In this document: positions 36,266 to 45,094 of the stretch, in pieces
Layout: the number at the start of each line of letters is the position of its first letter
Position numbering within the stretch: the first letter of the stretch is position 1
Source: Parasulfuritortus cantonensis
GTDB lineage: Bacteria; Pseudomonadota; Gammaproteobacteria; Burkholderiales; Thiobacillaceae
Direction: 5' to 3'
NCBI RefSeq assembly: GCF_004337445.1
Contig: NZ_SJZB01000053.1
Span: 1 to 57,867, forward strand
Length of the DNA: 57,867 nucleotides
Made by a program: the position numbers and the translations under genes
Notes under the pieces: generated by a model
Told to the model about the DNA's origin: nothing
The model's database searches: none
The model's input: the letters and a program-made list of their open reading frames with translations, nothing else

Positions 36266-37009
36266 ATGAAGCGATCCGCATTCACCCTGGCCATCCTGGC
36301 CGCCCTCGGCGCCGCCGGCCTCTGTGCGAGCGGCCCGGCCGCCGCCTGGGAGCGCCAGCGCTCGGGCAGCTACGTCGGCGCCGCCGGCCAGGAAGGCACC
36401 TTCGAGACCGTGCGCGAACGCGCTCGGGGCCAGGCCAAGCGCACCCGCAGCTGGCAGAACCGCAACGGCGAGGGTAGCGCCACGACGGTCCGGCAACGGG
36501 ACCCCGGCGCCGGCACCGCCAGCCGCCAGCGCGACGTCGTGCGCGCCAACGGCAGCGAGGTCCACGCCGGCAGCCAGGCCAGCCGCAACGAGGACGGCAG
36601 CATCAGCGTCGACGGCAGCCGCACCGGTGCCACCGGCCACAGCACCGACGTGGCGCGCGAGATCAGCCGGACCGAGGACGGCTCGCTCGCCGTGTCGAGC
36701 AGCTACGGCCGCGACGACGGCAAGAGCCTGGACGTGGCCCGGACGGTGACCAAGACCGACGGCGGGCGCACGGCGACGGGCAGTTACAGCACCGGTTCCG
36801 GCGCCGCCGGCAGCTTCGCGACGAGTGCCGGGCCGACCGACCAGGGCCGCGCCCGCGCCACCACGGTGACCGGACCCGATGGCCGTACCTACCAGCACGC
36901 CGTCGACTGGCAGCGGGACGGCAACAGCGCCACGCGCACCGCCACGGCCACCGGCCCGGACGGCAACGGCGCCAGCCGGACCGGCAGCGTGACCGTCGAG
37001 ACGCCCTGA
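36266..37009 (+). CDS. Exported Ser/Thr/Gly-rich repeat protein
   Basis: A 247-residue protein with a signal peptide (about 1-27, cleavage after AAA) and a low-complexity mature part. Imperfect repeats of about 25-30 residues carry G(S/N)-x-(A/S)-T and (R/T)-x-DG(S/N/R) patterns, for example RNEDGSISVDGSRTG and RTEDGSLAVSSSYG. It is predicted to be beta-rich and extracytoplasmic. The family is unknown to me. It belongs to the ECF operon, with GAGGAG before its ATG. Confidence 0.68.
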   Translation: MKRSAFTLAILAALGAAGLCASGPAAAWERQRSGSYVGAAGQEGTFETVRERARGQAKRTRSWQNRNGEGSATTVRQRDPGAGTASRQRDVVRANGSEVHAGSQASRNEDGSISVDGSRTGATGHSTDVAREISRTEDGSLAVSSSYGRDDGKSLDVARTVTKTDGGRTATGSYSTGSGAAGSFATSAGPTDQGRARATTVTGPDGRTYQHAVDWQRDGNSATRTATATGPDGNGASRTGSVTVETP

Positions 37010-37019
37010 GGAGACCGCC

Positions 37020-37325
37020 ATGCGTACCGCCCTGACGATCCTGCTGGCCCTGCTCGCGCCCGCGGCCCTGGCCGAGCCGGCGGCTGCGCCCGCGCCCGCC
37101 CCGGGCGCCGCCTGGTGCCAGGCCAATCCGGAGCGTTGCGCGGAGTTGCAGCAGCGCGCACGCGACAAGTGCGCCGCCGACCCGGAACGCTGCGCCGCCG
37201 CGAAGGAGCGCCTGAACGCCGCCCGCCAGCGCTGCGCCGAGGATCCCAAGGCCTGCGAGGCGCGCCAGGCGAAGTGGCGCGAACGCCTGCAGGAACGCCG
37301 CGCCGCGCCGGCGCCGCAACCATGA
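37020..37325 (+). CDS. Small exported Cys-rich helical protein
   Basis: A 101-residue product with a signal peptide (about 1-18) followed by a helical stretch in which CxxxPxRC-type pairs recur (CQANPERC, CAADPERC, CAEDPKAC; seven Cys in all). Spaced Cys pairs suggest disulfide-linked helices or metal binding in the periplasm. No family recognised. It sits 10 bases after the previous exported protein and overlaps the hydrolase gene. Confidence 0.68.
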   Translation: MRTALTILLALLAPAALAEPAAAPAPAPGAAWCQANPERCAELQQRARDKCAADPERCAAAKERLNAARQRCAEDPKACEARQAKWRERLQERRAAPAPQP

Positions 37326-38266
37326 CGGCGCTCCGGCACGGCCTCGCCGGCATCCTGCTGGTCTGGCTGCTCGGCCTGGCCGGGCCGGCGCCCGGCGCGC
37401 CGCTCGACCCGGGCCGGATCGAGGTCGGCGGCCGCCTGCGCGACTACGCCGTGCACCTGCCGAACGGCCGCCGCCCGACTGCGCCGGCACCGCTCCTGCT
37501 GGTCCTGCACGGCGGCAACGGCGCCAGCGCCGAGACCATGATGGCGCGCTACCGCTTCGACGAGATCGGCGACCGCGCCGGCGTCATCGTGGTCTACCCG
37601 CAGGGTGTCGACCGGCAGTGGAACGACGGCCGCAACGCCTCCTTCCGGCGCGGCCGCGACAATGCCGACGTCGACGACGTCGGCTTCGTCCGGGCCCTCA
37701 TCGACGTCCTGGTGCGCGACCTGCCGGTCGACCGCCAGCGCATCTACGTCGCCGGCATGTCGAACGGCGGCATGATGACCTACCGCCTGGGCATCGAGCT
37801 GGGCGACCGCCTGGCCGGAATCGCCGCGATCATCGCCAACGTCCCCGCCAACCTGATCGGCCGGACGCCGGCCGCGCCCCTGCCGGTGCTGATCATGAAC
37901 GGCACCGACGACCCCGTGGTGCCGTGGAACGGCGGCCCGGTGCGGGTGCTCGGCAAGTCCTACGGCGAGGTCGTGTCGAGCCAGCGCAGCGTCGACTATT
38001 GGCTGGCGGCCGACCGCCAGACGGCGCCGCCCCGGCATACCTGGCCCGGCGATCCGGTGCCGGCCGACGGTTGCCGGCCGGAACGCATCGCCTACGGTGA
38101 ACCGGGTGCGCCCGGCGAGGTCGTGCTTTACGCCATGCACGGCGGCGGCCACAACGTGCCGGGTGCCGACACCCCGAACCTGCCCGGGCTGCTGGGCCGG
38201 AAATGCATCGATTTGGACGCGGCCGAGGCGATCTGGGCCTTCCTGGCCCCGCACGCGCGCCCCTGA
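37322..38266 (+). CDS. Exported alpha/beta hydrolase (PHB depolymerase/LpqC-like esterase)
   Basis: A 314-residue secreted esterase-like protein with a signal peptide (about 1-25), the oxyanion segment LLLVLHGGNGASAETM, nucleophile elbow GMSNGG (G-x-S-x-G) in IYVAGMSNGGMMTYRL, an acidic residue in NGTDDPVVPW and the catalytic His in HGGGHNVPG. It belongs to the polyhydroxybutyrate-depolymerase/feruloyl-esterase group; exact substrate is not evident. Last gene of the ECF operon, convergent with nasT. Confidence 0.87.
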   Translation: MTALRHGLAGILLVWLLGLAGPAPGAPLDPGRIEVGGRLRDYAVHLPNGRRPTAPAPLLLVLHGGNGASAETMMARYRFDEIGDRAGVIVVYPQGVDRQWNDGRNASFRRGRDNADVDDVGFVRALIDVLVRDLPVDRQRIYVAGMSNGGMMTYRLGIELGDRLAGIAAIIANVPANLIGRTPAAPLPVLIMNGTDDPVVPWNGGPVRVLGKSYGEVVSSQRSVDYWLAADRQTAPPRHTWPGDPVPADGCRPERIAYGEPGAPGEVVLYAMHGGGHNVPGADTPNLPGLLGRKCIDLDAAEAIWAFLAPHARP

Positions 38267-38272
38267 GCGGAT

Positions 38273-38857
38273 TCAGCCGGCGAGCGTCGCCATGAGCATG
38301 CGGGCGACGTCGGCGATGCGCACCCGGTGCGCCATCGCCTCCCGGCGCAGGGCCTGGTAGGCGGCCTCCTCGCCCAGCTTCTCGGTCTTCATGAGATGGC
38401 GCTTGGCCTTCTCGATCAGCTTGTGTTCCTGCAGTTCCTGGCGTGCCCGCAGCATGTCCTGGTGCATGGCCTGCCACGCCTCGAAGCGCATCTGGGCCAG
38501 CTGCAGCAGGGGCTGCAGGCGTTGCGCCTCGATGCCGCTCACCGCGTAGGCGGCGATGCCGGCCGAGATGGCCGAGCGCATCGCCTCAGAGGACGGGTCC
38601 TGGCTCAGCATGACGATCGGGCGCGGGGTCGATTCGCTCATGGCGCAGACCTGCTCCAGGGTGTCGCGGCTGGGCGAGTCGATGTCCATGATGATGGTGT
38701 CGGGGCGCAGTTGCTCGACCCAGCGCGGCAGGTCGATGGCCCGGTCCAGGCGGCCGACGAAGTGATGCTGCGGCAGGTCGTGCGCCAGGGTCGCCAGGAG
38801 GTCGTCGAGGCGGCGCTTGGACTGACTGATGACCAGGATCTTGAGGGCGTCGGGCAT
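38273..38857 (-). CDS. nasT: NasT, ANTAR-domain antitermination response regulator
   Basis: A 194-residue protein with an N-terminal receiver-like domain (about 5-120; IIMDIDSPS at the phosphoacceptor position) and a C-terminal ANTAR domain (about 130-190; coiled-coil helix, then KRHLMKTEKLGEEAAYQALRREAM). ANTAR domains bind paired RNA hairpins with hexaloops having A1 and G4 and prevent terminator formation. Three such leaders occur in the window, ahead of nrtA, nirB and the globin gene. No NasS partner is adjacent; NrtA-like proteins often serve that role, but the one here is exported. Confidence 0.9.
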   Translation of the reverse strand: MPDALKILVISQSKRRLDDLLATLAHDLPQHHFVGRLDRAIDLPRWVEQLRPDTIIMDIDSPSRDTLEQVCAMSESTPRPIVMLSQDPSSEAMRSAISAGIAAYAVSGIEAQRLQPLLQLAQMRFEAWQAMHQDMLRARQELQEHKLIEKAKRHLMKTEKLGEEAAYQALRREAMAHRVRIADVARMLMATLAG

Positions 38858-38988
38858 GTCGGTCAGATCGGTGGGTGAGACGGCACGGGCCGGACGGCGC
38901 CGACGAGCAGCCTAGTCCCGGCGCCCCGGTTCGGCAAGAGGGCGCCGGCGGGCGGGCGGCTGGGCGGCGTCATGACGGTGCGTTCGAT

Positions 38989-41613
38989 TCAGGCGGAGGC
39001 GAGCAGCCGGCGCAGCTCGGGCACGCAGGAACCGCAGTTGGTGCCGGCCTTCAGCTGCGCCGCCAGCGCCTCGACCGAGCCGGCGCCTTCGGCGACGGCG
39101 CGCCGGATGTCGTTCTCGCCGACCGCGAAGCAGGCGCAGACGATGCGGCCGCAGTCGGGCACGGCCTGGCTGGGCCGGCCCAGGAGCAGGGCCGCCCGCT
39201 CGGCATCGCCCAGGGTCTCGCGTTCGAACAGGCCTTCCAGCCAGTGGCGCGGCGGCAGGGCCGCGAAGTCGCGGTCGAAGAAGGCCACCGCCTCGATGCG
39301 GCCGTCTTCCAGCAGGGCCATGCGGTAACGGTTGGCCGCCTTGTCGCGCATCTCGATCCAGGCCCGGCCGGGGCCGAACAGGCCGCGCAGGCTGGCCGGC
39401 CAGGGGCAGTCGGCCTCCGGGCCGGCCAACTCGTAGCGCCAGCAGGCCTTGCCGCGGATGCGGGTCCAGTAGCCGGCGGTCGCGCAGTCGAACTGGGCGC
39501 GGGCCAGGACGAAGCCGTACCAGCCCGCCTCATAGGGCGTCACCGCCACCGGCGCGTGCTTGAACTCGGGCTGCCCCGAGACCGGGTCGGTGACCGCGCC
39601 GACCAGGGCGTCGACCCGGGCCTGCGCCGAGTTCTGGCCGTTCCAGTGGATGGGCGCGAATACCGAGCCCTCGCGCTGGTCGGCGCTTGCCACGGCGCGC
39701 ACCAGCAGCTCGCCGTGCGCACTCGCGACCCGGGCCAGGCCGCCCGCGCGCACCCCGGCCCGGCGCAGGTCGGCCGGGTGCATCTCGACGTAGGGTTCGG
39801 CGATGTGGGCGAGCAGGCGGGCGGTCTTGCCGGTCCGGCTCATGGTGTGCCATTGGTCGCGGATGCGCCCGGTGTTGAACACCAGCGGGTGCCCGGCGTC
39901 GGCCGGGTTGGCCGGTCCGCGCGCCGGTGCCGCCAGCATGCTGGCCAGGCCGCCGGCGCTGAAATAGCGGCCGTCGGCGAACAGGCGTGCCTGGCCGCGG
40001 CCATCGGCGCCGACCGGCCATTGCACCGGCTGCAGGCGCTCGTAGTCGCAGCCGACCAGGCCGGTCAGGTCGAAGTCGCGCCGGCCCGCGTTCTCGAACG
40101 CCGACAGGGCGGCGTGTTCGTCGAAGATGGCGGCCGGACCGGCGTACGGGAAGGCGGCCTGGTGGCCCATGCGGCGGGCCACCTCGGTGACCATCCACCA
40201 GTCCGGCCGGGCTTCCCCGGGCAGGGGCAGGAAGGCGCGCTGGCGCGAGATGCGGCGCTCCGAGTTGGTCACCGTGCCGTCCTTCTCGCCCCAGGCGGCG
40301 GCCGGGAGCAGGACGTCGGCGAGGGCGGCGGTGTCGGTGTGGCGGGTGTTGTCGGACACCACCACGAACGGACAGGCGCGCAGGGCGGCGGCGACCCGGT
40401 CCGCCTCCGGGACGCTGACCACCGGGTTGGTGGCCATGATCCAGAGCGCCTTGATGCGGCCGTCCGCCACCGCCTCGAACAGCTCGACGGCCTTCAGCCC
40501 GGGACGGCGGGCGATGCCGGGGGCCTGCCAGAAGCGGCCGACCCGGTCGATCGCCTCGGCGTCGAAGTCCATGTGGGCGGCGAGCTGGTTGGCCAGGCCG
40601 CCGACCTCGCGGCCGCCCATGGCGTTGGGTTGGCCGGTGATGGAGAAGGGCGCGGCGCCCGGCTTGCCGATCCGGCCCGTGGCCAGGTGGACGTTGATGA
40701 CGGCGTTGGCCTTGTCGACCCCCGAGGAGGACTGGTTGATGCCCTGCGAGAACAGGGTGACGCTCTTCGGCGTCGCCGTGAACAGGCGGTAGAACTCGGC
40801 CACTTGGGCCTCGTCCAGGCCGCAGCGCTCCGCCACCCCGGGGATGCTCAGGTCGGCGACCTCGGCCAGGGCGGCGCCGAAGCCCTCGACGTGGCGTTCC
40901 AGGTAGGCCCAGTCGATGCCGTTCTCGCGCCGCAGGTGGTTGAGCAGGCCGTGGAACAGCCAGGCGTCGGCGCCCGGCGCGATGGCCAGGTGCAGGTCGG
41001 CGATGTCGCAGGTGGCGGTGCGGCGCGGGTCGATCACGACGATCTTCATCGCCGGCCGGGCCTTCTTGGCGGCGGCGATGCGCTGGTACACGACCGGGTG
41101 CGCCCAGGCGGCGTTGGAGCCGACCAGGGTGACCAGGTCGGCGACCTCGAGGTCCTCGTAGCAGGCCGGCACGCTGTCCGAGCCGAACGCGCGCTTGTGC
41201 CCGGCTACGGCCGAGGACATGCACAGGCGGGAATTGGTGTCGATGTTGCCGGAGCCGATGAAGCCCTTCATCAGCTTGTTGGCGACGTAGTAGTCCTCGG
41301 TGAGCAGCTGGCCGGAGACGTAGAAGGCCACGGCCTCCGGGCCGTGTTCCTCGACGACCGTCCGGAAATGCCACGCCACCGTGTCCAGGGCCGCGTCCCA
41401 GCTCGCCCGCCGGCCGCCGATCTCGGGGTGGAGCAGGCGGTCGTCCAGGGCCAGGGTCTCGCCCAGGGCGGCCCCCTTGGAGCACAACCGGCCCAGGTTG
41501 GCCGGGTGCTCGGGATCGCCGCGCACGCTGTAGCCGTCGCCGTTGCGGGTCACCAGGACGCCGCAACCGACGCCGCAGTACGGGCAGGTGGTGCGTATCG
41601 GCTCGCTGGTCAT
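38989..41613 (-). CDS. nasA: Assimilatory nitrate reductase catalytic subunit with C-terminal BFD-like [2Fe-2S] domain
   Basis: An 874-residue cytoplasmic molybdoenzyme reducing nitrate to nitrite. It has an N-terminal [4Fe-4S] site (C-x2-C-x3-C in CPYCGVGC, fourth Cys in GRLCSKG), the bis-MGD regions (SSAVAGHKRAFGSD, GINQSSSGVDKANAVINVHLATGRIGKPG) and a C-terminal BFD-type cluster motif (CACF...NCGSC). Length 874 fits NasA-type enzymes. It is the last gene of nirB-nirD-nasA; the nirD stop is 4 bases upstream. Confidence 0.94.
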   Translation of the reverse strand: MTSEPIRTTCPYCGVGCGVLVTRNGDGYSVRGDPEHPANLGRLCSKGAALGETLALDDRLLHPEIGGRRASWDAALDTVAWHFRTVVEEHGPEAVAFYVSGQLLTEDYYVANKLMKGFIGSGNIDTNSRLCMSSAVAGHKRAFGSDSVPACYEDLEVADLVTLVGSNAAWAHPVVYQRIAAAKKARPAMKIVVIDPRRTATCDIADLHLAIAPGADAWLFHGLLNHLRRENGIDWAYLERHVEGFGAALAEVADLSIPGVAERCGLDEAQVAEFYRLFTATPKSVTLFSQGINQSSSGVDKANAVINVHLATGRIGKPGAAPFSITGQPNAMGGREVGGLANQLAAHMDFDAEAIDRVGRFWQAPGIARRPGLKAVELFEAVADGRIKALWIMATNPVVSVPEADRVAAALRACPFVVVSDNTRHTDTAALADVLLPAAAWGEKDGTVTNSERRISRQRAFLPLPGEARPDWWMVTEVARRMGHQAAFPYAGPAAIFDEHAALSAFENAGRRDFDLTGLVGCDYERLQPVQWPVGADGRGQARLFADGRYFSAGGLASMLAAPARGPANPADAGHPLVFNTGRIRDQWHTMSRTGKTARLLAHIAEPYVEMHPADLRRAGVRAGGLARVASAHGELLVRAVASADQREGSVFAPIHWNGQNSAQARVDALVGAVTDPVSGQPEFKHAPVAVTPYEAGWYGFVLARAQFDCATAGYWTRIRGKACWRYELAGPEADCPWPASLRGLFGPGRAWIEMRDKAANRYRMALLEDGRIEAVAFFDRDFAALPPRHWLEGLFERETLGDAERAALLLGRPSQAVPDCGRIVCACFAVGENDIRRAVAEGAGSVEALAAQLKAGTNCGSCVPELRRLLASA

Positions 41614-41617
41614 CGTC

Positions 41618-41953
41618 TCAGCCGTTCGGGCAGCCCTCGTCCGGGCTCAGCGACAGGCGGACCACGCCGTTCTCCAGGCGCACCGGGTAGCGCGCCGCGC
41701 AACCCTCGTCCGGGGCCTGGGCGATGCCGGTGTCGAGGGCGATCTTCCAGTCGTGCAGCGGACAGGCCACCTTGTGGCCGGAGACGATGCCCTGCGACAA
41801 CGGGCCGCCCTTGTGCGGACACTGGTCGCGCAGGGCGAACACCTGGTCGTCCAGGGTGCGGAACAGGGCGATGTCGCCGACCGCGGTGCGGGCGACCCGG
41901 GCGCCCTGGCGGGGGATGTCTTCCAGCTTGGCTACTTCGATCCAATCGGTCAT
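41618..41953 (-). CDS. nirD: Nitrite reductase small subunit NirD, Rieske type
   Basis: A 111-residue Rieske-fold protein with both cluster motifs kept (CPHKGG and CPLHDW), so it should hold a [2Fe-2S] centre, unlike the E. coli NirD that lacks the ligands. It works with NirB in NAD(P)H-dependent reduction of nitrite to ammonium. It lies 20 bases after nirB and 4 bases before nasA in one operon. Confidence 0.94.
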   Translation of the reverse strand: MTDWIEVAKLEDIPRQGARVARTAVGDIALFRTLDDQVFALRDQCPHKGGPLSQGIVSGHKVACPLHDWKIALDTGIAQAPDEGCAARYPVRLENGVVRLSLSPDEGCPNG

Positions 41954-41973
41954 GTCGGTGATCCTTCGTCAGC

Positions 41974-44433
41974 TCAGGCGCTTACCTGGATGGGGGTGAA
42001 TTCGCGTGTCAGGGCGCCCTCGGTGCGTTCCTTCCAGGGGTCCACCTGGGCGGGTTCCTGGGACAGGCGGAAGCGCTCGGCCAGGGCCTTGCGGCTGGCC
42101 TCGTCCTCCACCACCCGGGCCTTGACGTGGGCCAGGCCGACGCGCTCGACCCAGGGCGCGGTGCGTTCCAGGTAGTGGGCCTCCTCGCGGTAGAGCTGGG
42201 TGAAGGCGGCGCAGTACTCCAGCACCTCTTCCTCCGTGGCCACGCGGCAGAGCAGGTCGGTGACCCGCACCTTGATGCCGCCGTTGCCGCCGATGTGCAG
42301 CTCGTAGCCGGAATCGACGCAGACCACGCCGAAGTCCTTGATGGTGGCCTCGGCGCAATTTCTCGGACAGCCGGAAACCGCCAGCTTGAACTTGTGCGGC
42401 ATCCAGGAGCCCCAGGTCAGCTCCTCCAGCTTGACCCCCAGGCCGGTCGAGTCCTGGGTGCCGAACCGGCACCACTTGGCGCCGACGCAGGTCTTCACCG
42501 TGCGCATGGCCTTGCCGTAGGCGTGGCCGGAGACGAAGCCGGCGGCGGAGAGGTCCTGCCACATGGCCGGCAGGTCTTCCTTCTTCACCCCGAACAAGTC
42601 GATGCGCTGGCCGCCGGTGACCTTCATCTCCGGCACCTGGAACTTGTCCGCCACGTCGGCGATGGCGCGCAGCTCGGCCGGCGTGCAGAGGCCGCCGAAC
42701 ATGCGCGGCACCACGGAGAAGCTGCCGTCCTTCTGGATGTTGCCGTGGGCGCGCTCGTTGATGAAGCGGGACTGGGCGTCGTCCCGGTATTCGCCCGGCC
42801 AGGCGCACAGCAGGTAGTAGTTGAGCGCCGGGCGGCACTTGTTGCAGCCGTCGGGCGTCTGCCAGCCCAGGGCCTGCATGGTGTCGGCCATGGTCTTCAG
42901 GCCCTGTTCGGCGATGGCGGCGCGGATCTCGTCGTGGGTGTGCTCGGTGCAGCCGCACAGGGGCTTCTTCGAAGGCGCCGTGGAGTAGTCGCCGCCCACG
43001 GTGGCGGCCAGCAGGGTCTCCACCAGGCCGGTGCAGGAGCCGCACGAGGCCGAGGCCTTGGTATGGGCGCGCACCTCGTCCAGGGTGAACAGCTTCTTGT
43101 CCCGGATGCTCTTGACGATGTCGCCCTTGCAGACGCCGTTGCAGCCGCAAATCTCGGCCGAATCGGGCATGGCCAGCAGGCGGGTCTTCTCGTCGCCCAG
43201 GCCGCCGCCGGCGCCCGAGTCGCCGATGTGGTGGCGGCCGAACAGCAGCTTGTCGCGGAAGTCGGACACGTCGGTGCCGTCCCGCATCAGCTCGAAGTAC
43301 CAGGCGCCGTCCAGGGTGTCGCCGTACAGGCAGGCGCCCGCCAGCTTGTTGTCCTGCAGGACCAGCTTCTTGTAGGCGCCCCGGCCGGGGTCCTGGAAGA
43401 CGATCTCCTCGGTGCCCTCGCCGCCCATGAAGTTGCCGGCCGAGAACAGGTCGATGCCGGTGACCTTGAGCTTGGTGGAGGTCATGGAGCCGCGGTAGAT
43501 GCCGACGCCGTGCTCGGCCAGGTGGTTGGCGCACACCTTGGCCTGCTCGAACAGGGGGGCCACCAGGCCGTAGGCGATGCCACGGTGGTTGACGCACTCG
43601 CCGACGGCGTAGATGCGCGGGTCGAAGGTCTGCATGGTGTCGTTCACCACGATGCCGCGCTGGCACTGCAGGCCGGCCGATTCGGCCAGGGCGGTGTTGG
43701 GCCGGATGCCCACGGCCATGACCACCAGGTCGGCCGGCGCCGTCTCGCCGTCCTTGAACTGCACGGCGCAGACGCGGCCGCTTTCCCCGCGCACCAGTTC
43801 CCGGGTCTGCTTCCTGAGCAGGAACTTCAGGCCCTTGGCCTCCAGGTTCTGCTGCAGCAGGCGGGCGGCGGGCTCGTCGAGCTGGCGCTCCAGCAGCCAG
43901 TCGCCGATGTGGACCACAGAGACCTCCATGCCGCGCTGCTTGAGGCCGTTGGCGGCCTCCAGGCCGAGCAGGCCGCCGCCGATCACGACGGCGTGCTTGT
44001 ACTGGGCCGAGGCGCGGATCATGTGGTCGACGTCGGCGATGTCGCGGAAGCCGACCACGCCGTCCAGGTCGGCGCCCGGGACGGGCAGGATGAAGGGCTT
44101 GGAGCCGGTGGCCAGGAGCAGGCGGTCATAGCTGGCGCGGGTACCGTCGTCGGCCTCGACGAACCGGTTGCCGCGGTCGATCTTCACGACCCGCTTGCCC
44201 GTGTGCAGGGCGATGCCGTGGCCGGCGTACCAGTCCCGGCCGTTGAGGACGATCTGTTCCACCGTCTGCTCCCCGGCCAGCACGGGCGACAGCATGATGC
44301 GGTTGTAGTTGGGGTGCGGCTCGTCGCCGAACACCGTGATGTCGTACATGTCCGGCGCGGACTTGAGCAGCTCCTCCAGGGTGCGGATGCCGGCCATGCC
44401 GTTGCCCACCAGTACCAATTTCATGCGTGCCAT
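41974..44433 (-). CDS. nirB: Nitrite reductase large subunit NirB
   Basis: An 819-residue siroheme enzyme that makes ammonium from nitrite. Domains in order: FAD/NAD(P)H oxidoreductase (about 1-320; GNGMAGIRTLEELL, VIGGGLLGLEAANGL), two BFD-type [2Fe-2S] regions (about 420-530; CGCNGVCKGDIVKSI and CTGLVE), and the siroheme/[4Fe-4S] sulfite-reductase-like domain (about 540-800; CVGAKWCRFGTQDS and SGCPRNCAEA). Length is as usual (about 815-850). It has its own sigma54 promoter at 44529-44542 and a leader with terminator (44449-44517). Confidence 0.95.
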   Translation of the reverse strand: MARMKLVLVGNGMAGIRTLEELLKSAPDMYDITVFGDEPHPNYNRIMLSPVLAGEQTVEQIVLNGRDWYAGHGIALHTGKRVVKIDRGNRFVEADDGTRASYDRLLLATGSKPFILPVPGADLDGVVGFRDIADVDHMIRASAQYKHAVVIGGGLLGLEAANGLKQRGMEVSVVHIGDWLLERQLDEPAARLLQQNLEAKGLKFLLRKQTRELVRGESGRVCAVQFKDGETAPADLVVMAVGIRPNTALAESAGLQCQRGIVVNDTMQTFDPRIYAVGECVNHRGIAYGLVAPLFEQAKVCANHLAEHGVGIYRGSMTSTKLKVTGIDLFSAGNFMGGEGTEEIVFQDPGRGAYKKLVLQDNKLAGACLYGDTLDGAWYFELMRDGTDVSDFRDKLLFGRHHIGDSGAGGGLGDEKTRLLAMPDSAEICGCNGVCKGDIVKSIRDKKLFTLDEVRAHTKASASCGSCTGLVETLLAATVGGDYSTAPSKKPLCGCTEHTHDEIRAAIAEQGLKTMADTMQALGWQTPDGCNKCRPALNYYLLCAWPGEYRDDAQSRFINERAHGNIQKDGSFSVVPRMFGGLCTPAELRAIADVADKFQVPEMKVTGGQRIDLFGVKKEDLPAMWQDLSAAGFVSGHAYGKAMRTVKTCVGAKWCRFGTQDSTGLGVKLEELTWGSWMPHKFKLAVSGCPRNCAEATIKDFGVVCVDSGYELHIGGNGGIKVRVTDLLCRVATEEEVLEYCAAFTQLYREEAHYLERTAPWVERVGLAHVKARVVEDEASRKALAERFRLSQEPAQVDPWKERTEGALTREFTPIQVSA

Positions 44434-44448
44434 GCGTTTGCCCTCGGC

Positions 44449-44517
44449 AAAAAAAAAGCGTCCTCCCCCGAAGGGAAGGACGCCGTTGTCCAGGATAGAT
44501 CAGCCCGTGGTGACCTG
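44449..44517 (-). promoter_or_regulatory. NasT-type leader and terminator ahead of nirBD-nasA
   Basis: The leader repeats the P2 hairpin GGAC-AACGGC-GUCC at 44478-44491. Its 3' half is shared with a terminator (44449-44483; stem GCGUCCUUCCC/GGGGAGGACGC, UUCG-like loop, nine U). The upstream P1 hairpin is less clear here: GGUCA/UGAUC with an eight-base loop CCACGGGC at 44498-44515. Predicted control is the same as for nrt. Confidence 0.72.
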
Positions 44518-44528
44518 CAGCGTATATA

Positions 44529-44542
44529 GCAACGCCCGTGCC
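44529..44542 (-). promoter_or_regulatory. sigma54 promoter of nirBD-nasA
   Basis: Minus-strand TGGCACGGGCGTTGCTA is a perfect -24/-12 match. Confidence 0.88.
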
Positions 44543-44561
44543 ACAGGGTAGATATACGTAA

Positions 44562-44574
44562 AATCAATCGGATA
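44562..44574. promoter_or_regulatory. IHF-like site between NtrC-like site and nirB promoter
   Basis: AATCAATCGGATA matches WATCAA-N4-TTR with one mismatch and lies where an IHF bend is expected. Confidence 0.4.
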
Positions 44575-44598
44575 GCGCGTCGCCTGGGCCCGTCGTAC

Positions 44599-44613
44599 GC
44601 ACTATCGCAGGGC
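44599..44613. promoter_or_regulatory. NtrC-like site upstream of nirB
   Basis: GCACTATCGCAGGGC fits GCACY-N5-RGTGC with one mismatch, 57 bases upstream of the -24 element. Confidence 0.4.
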
Positions 44614-44648
44614 ACGGCGCACGGCTTTCGCGCGCAAACGATGCCGTG

Positions 44649-45059
44649 TCAGCCTCCGTAGGCGGCGTTCTTCATGGTCGTGGCCAGGACGCCGTAGACC
44701 TCGGCCCAGGCGGCCTTCACCGCCGGCGTGAAGGCCGGGCCCAGGCCCTGCGCCAGGGTGTCGAGCAGGGCGGCGCCGACGCTGTCGTAGTGCTCGGCCT
44801 TGACCCCGTAGGCGACGTGGCGGCGGCCGAGGTCCTGGACCGCCGGCACGATGCTGTCCAGCCGGTCCAGGCTGGCGACGGCGTAGCCGATCATCTGCAT
44901 CAGCTTCCTGCCCTGTTCCGCGATGTCGCCCTTGAACAGCGGCTTCAGGGCGGGGTCGAGTTCGAACAGTCGCTGATAGAACAGCATGGCCGCCTGATCG
45001 GCGATCGGGGCGACCTTGGCGAAGCTTTCCTGGACCAGTTGCTTGTCTTGCGGGCTCAT
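44649..45059 (-). CDS. Single-domain globin
   Basis: A 136-residue heme globin of the Vitreoscilla hemoglobin/flavohemoglobin-head type (KVAPIADQAAMLFYQRLFELDPALKPLF, then KAEHYDSVGAALLDTL with the proximal-His region). It has no reductase domain. Placed upstream of nirBD-nasA and carrying its own sigma54 promoter and NasT-type leader, it is clearly regulated with nitrate assimilation, so NO made from nitrite is a likely target. The ATG at 45059 was chosen with TTGGAG upstream; the longer frame is the leader RNA. Confidence 0.87.
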   Translation of the reverse strand: MSPQDKQLVQESFAKVAPIADQAAMLFYQRLFELDPALKPLFKGDIAEQGRKLMQMIGYAVASLDRLDSIVPAVQDLGRRHVAYGVKAEHYDSVGAALLDTLAQGLGPAFTPAVKAAWAEVYGVLATTMKNAAYGG

Positions 45060-45094
45060 GAACAATCTCCAATTCGGTTGGCAGCGGGGAGGCG

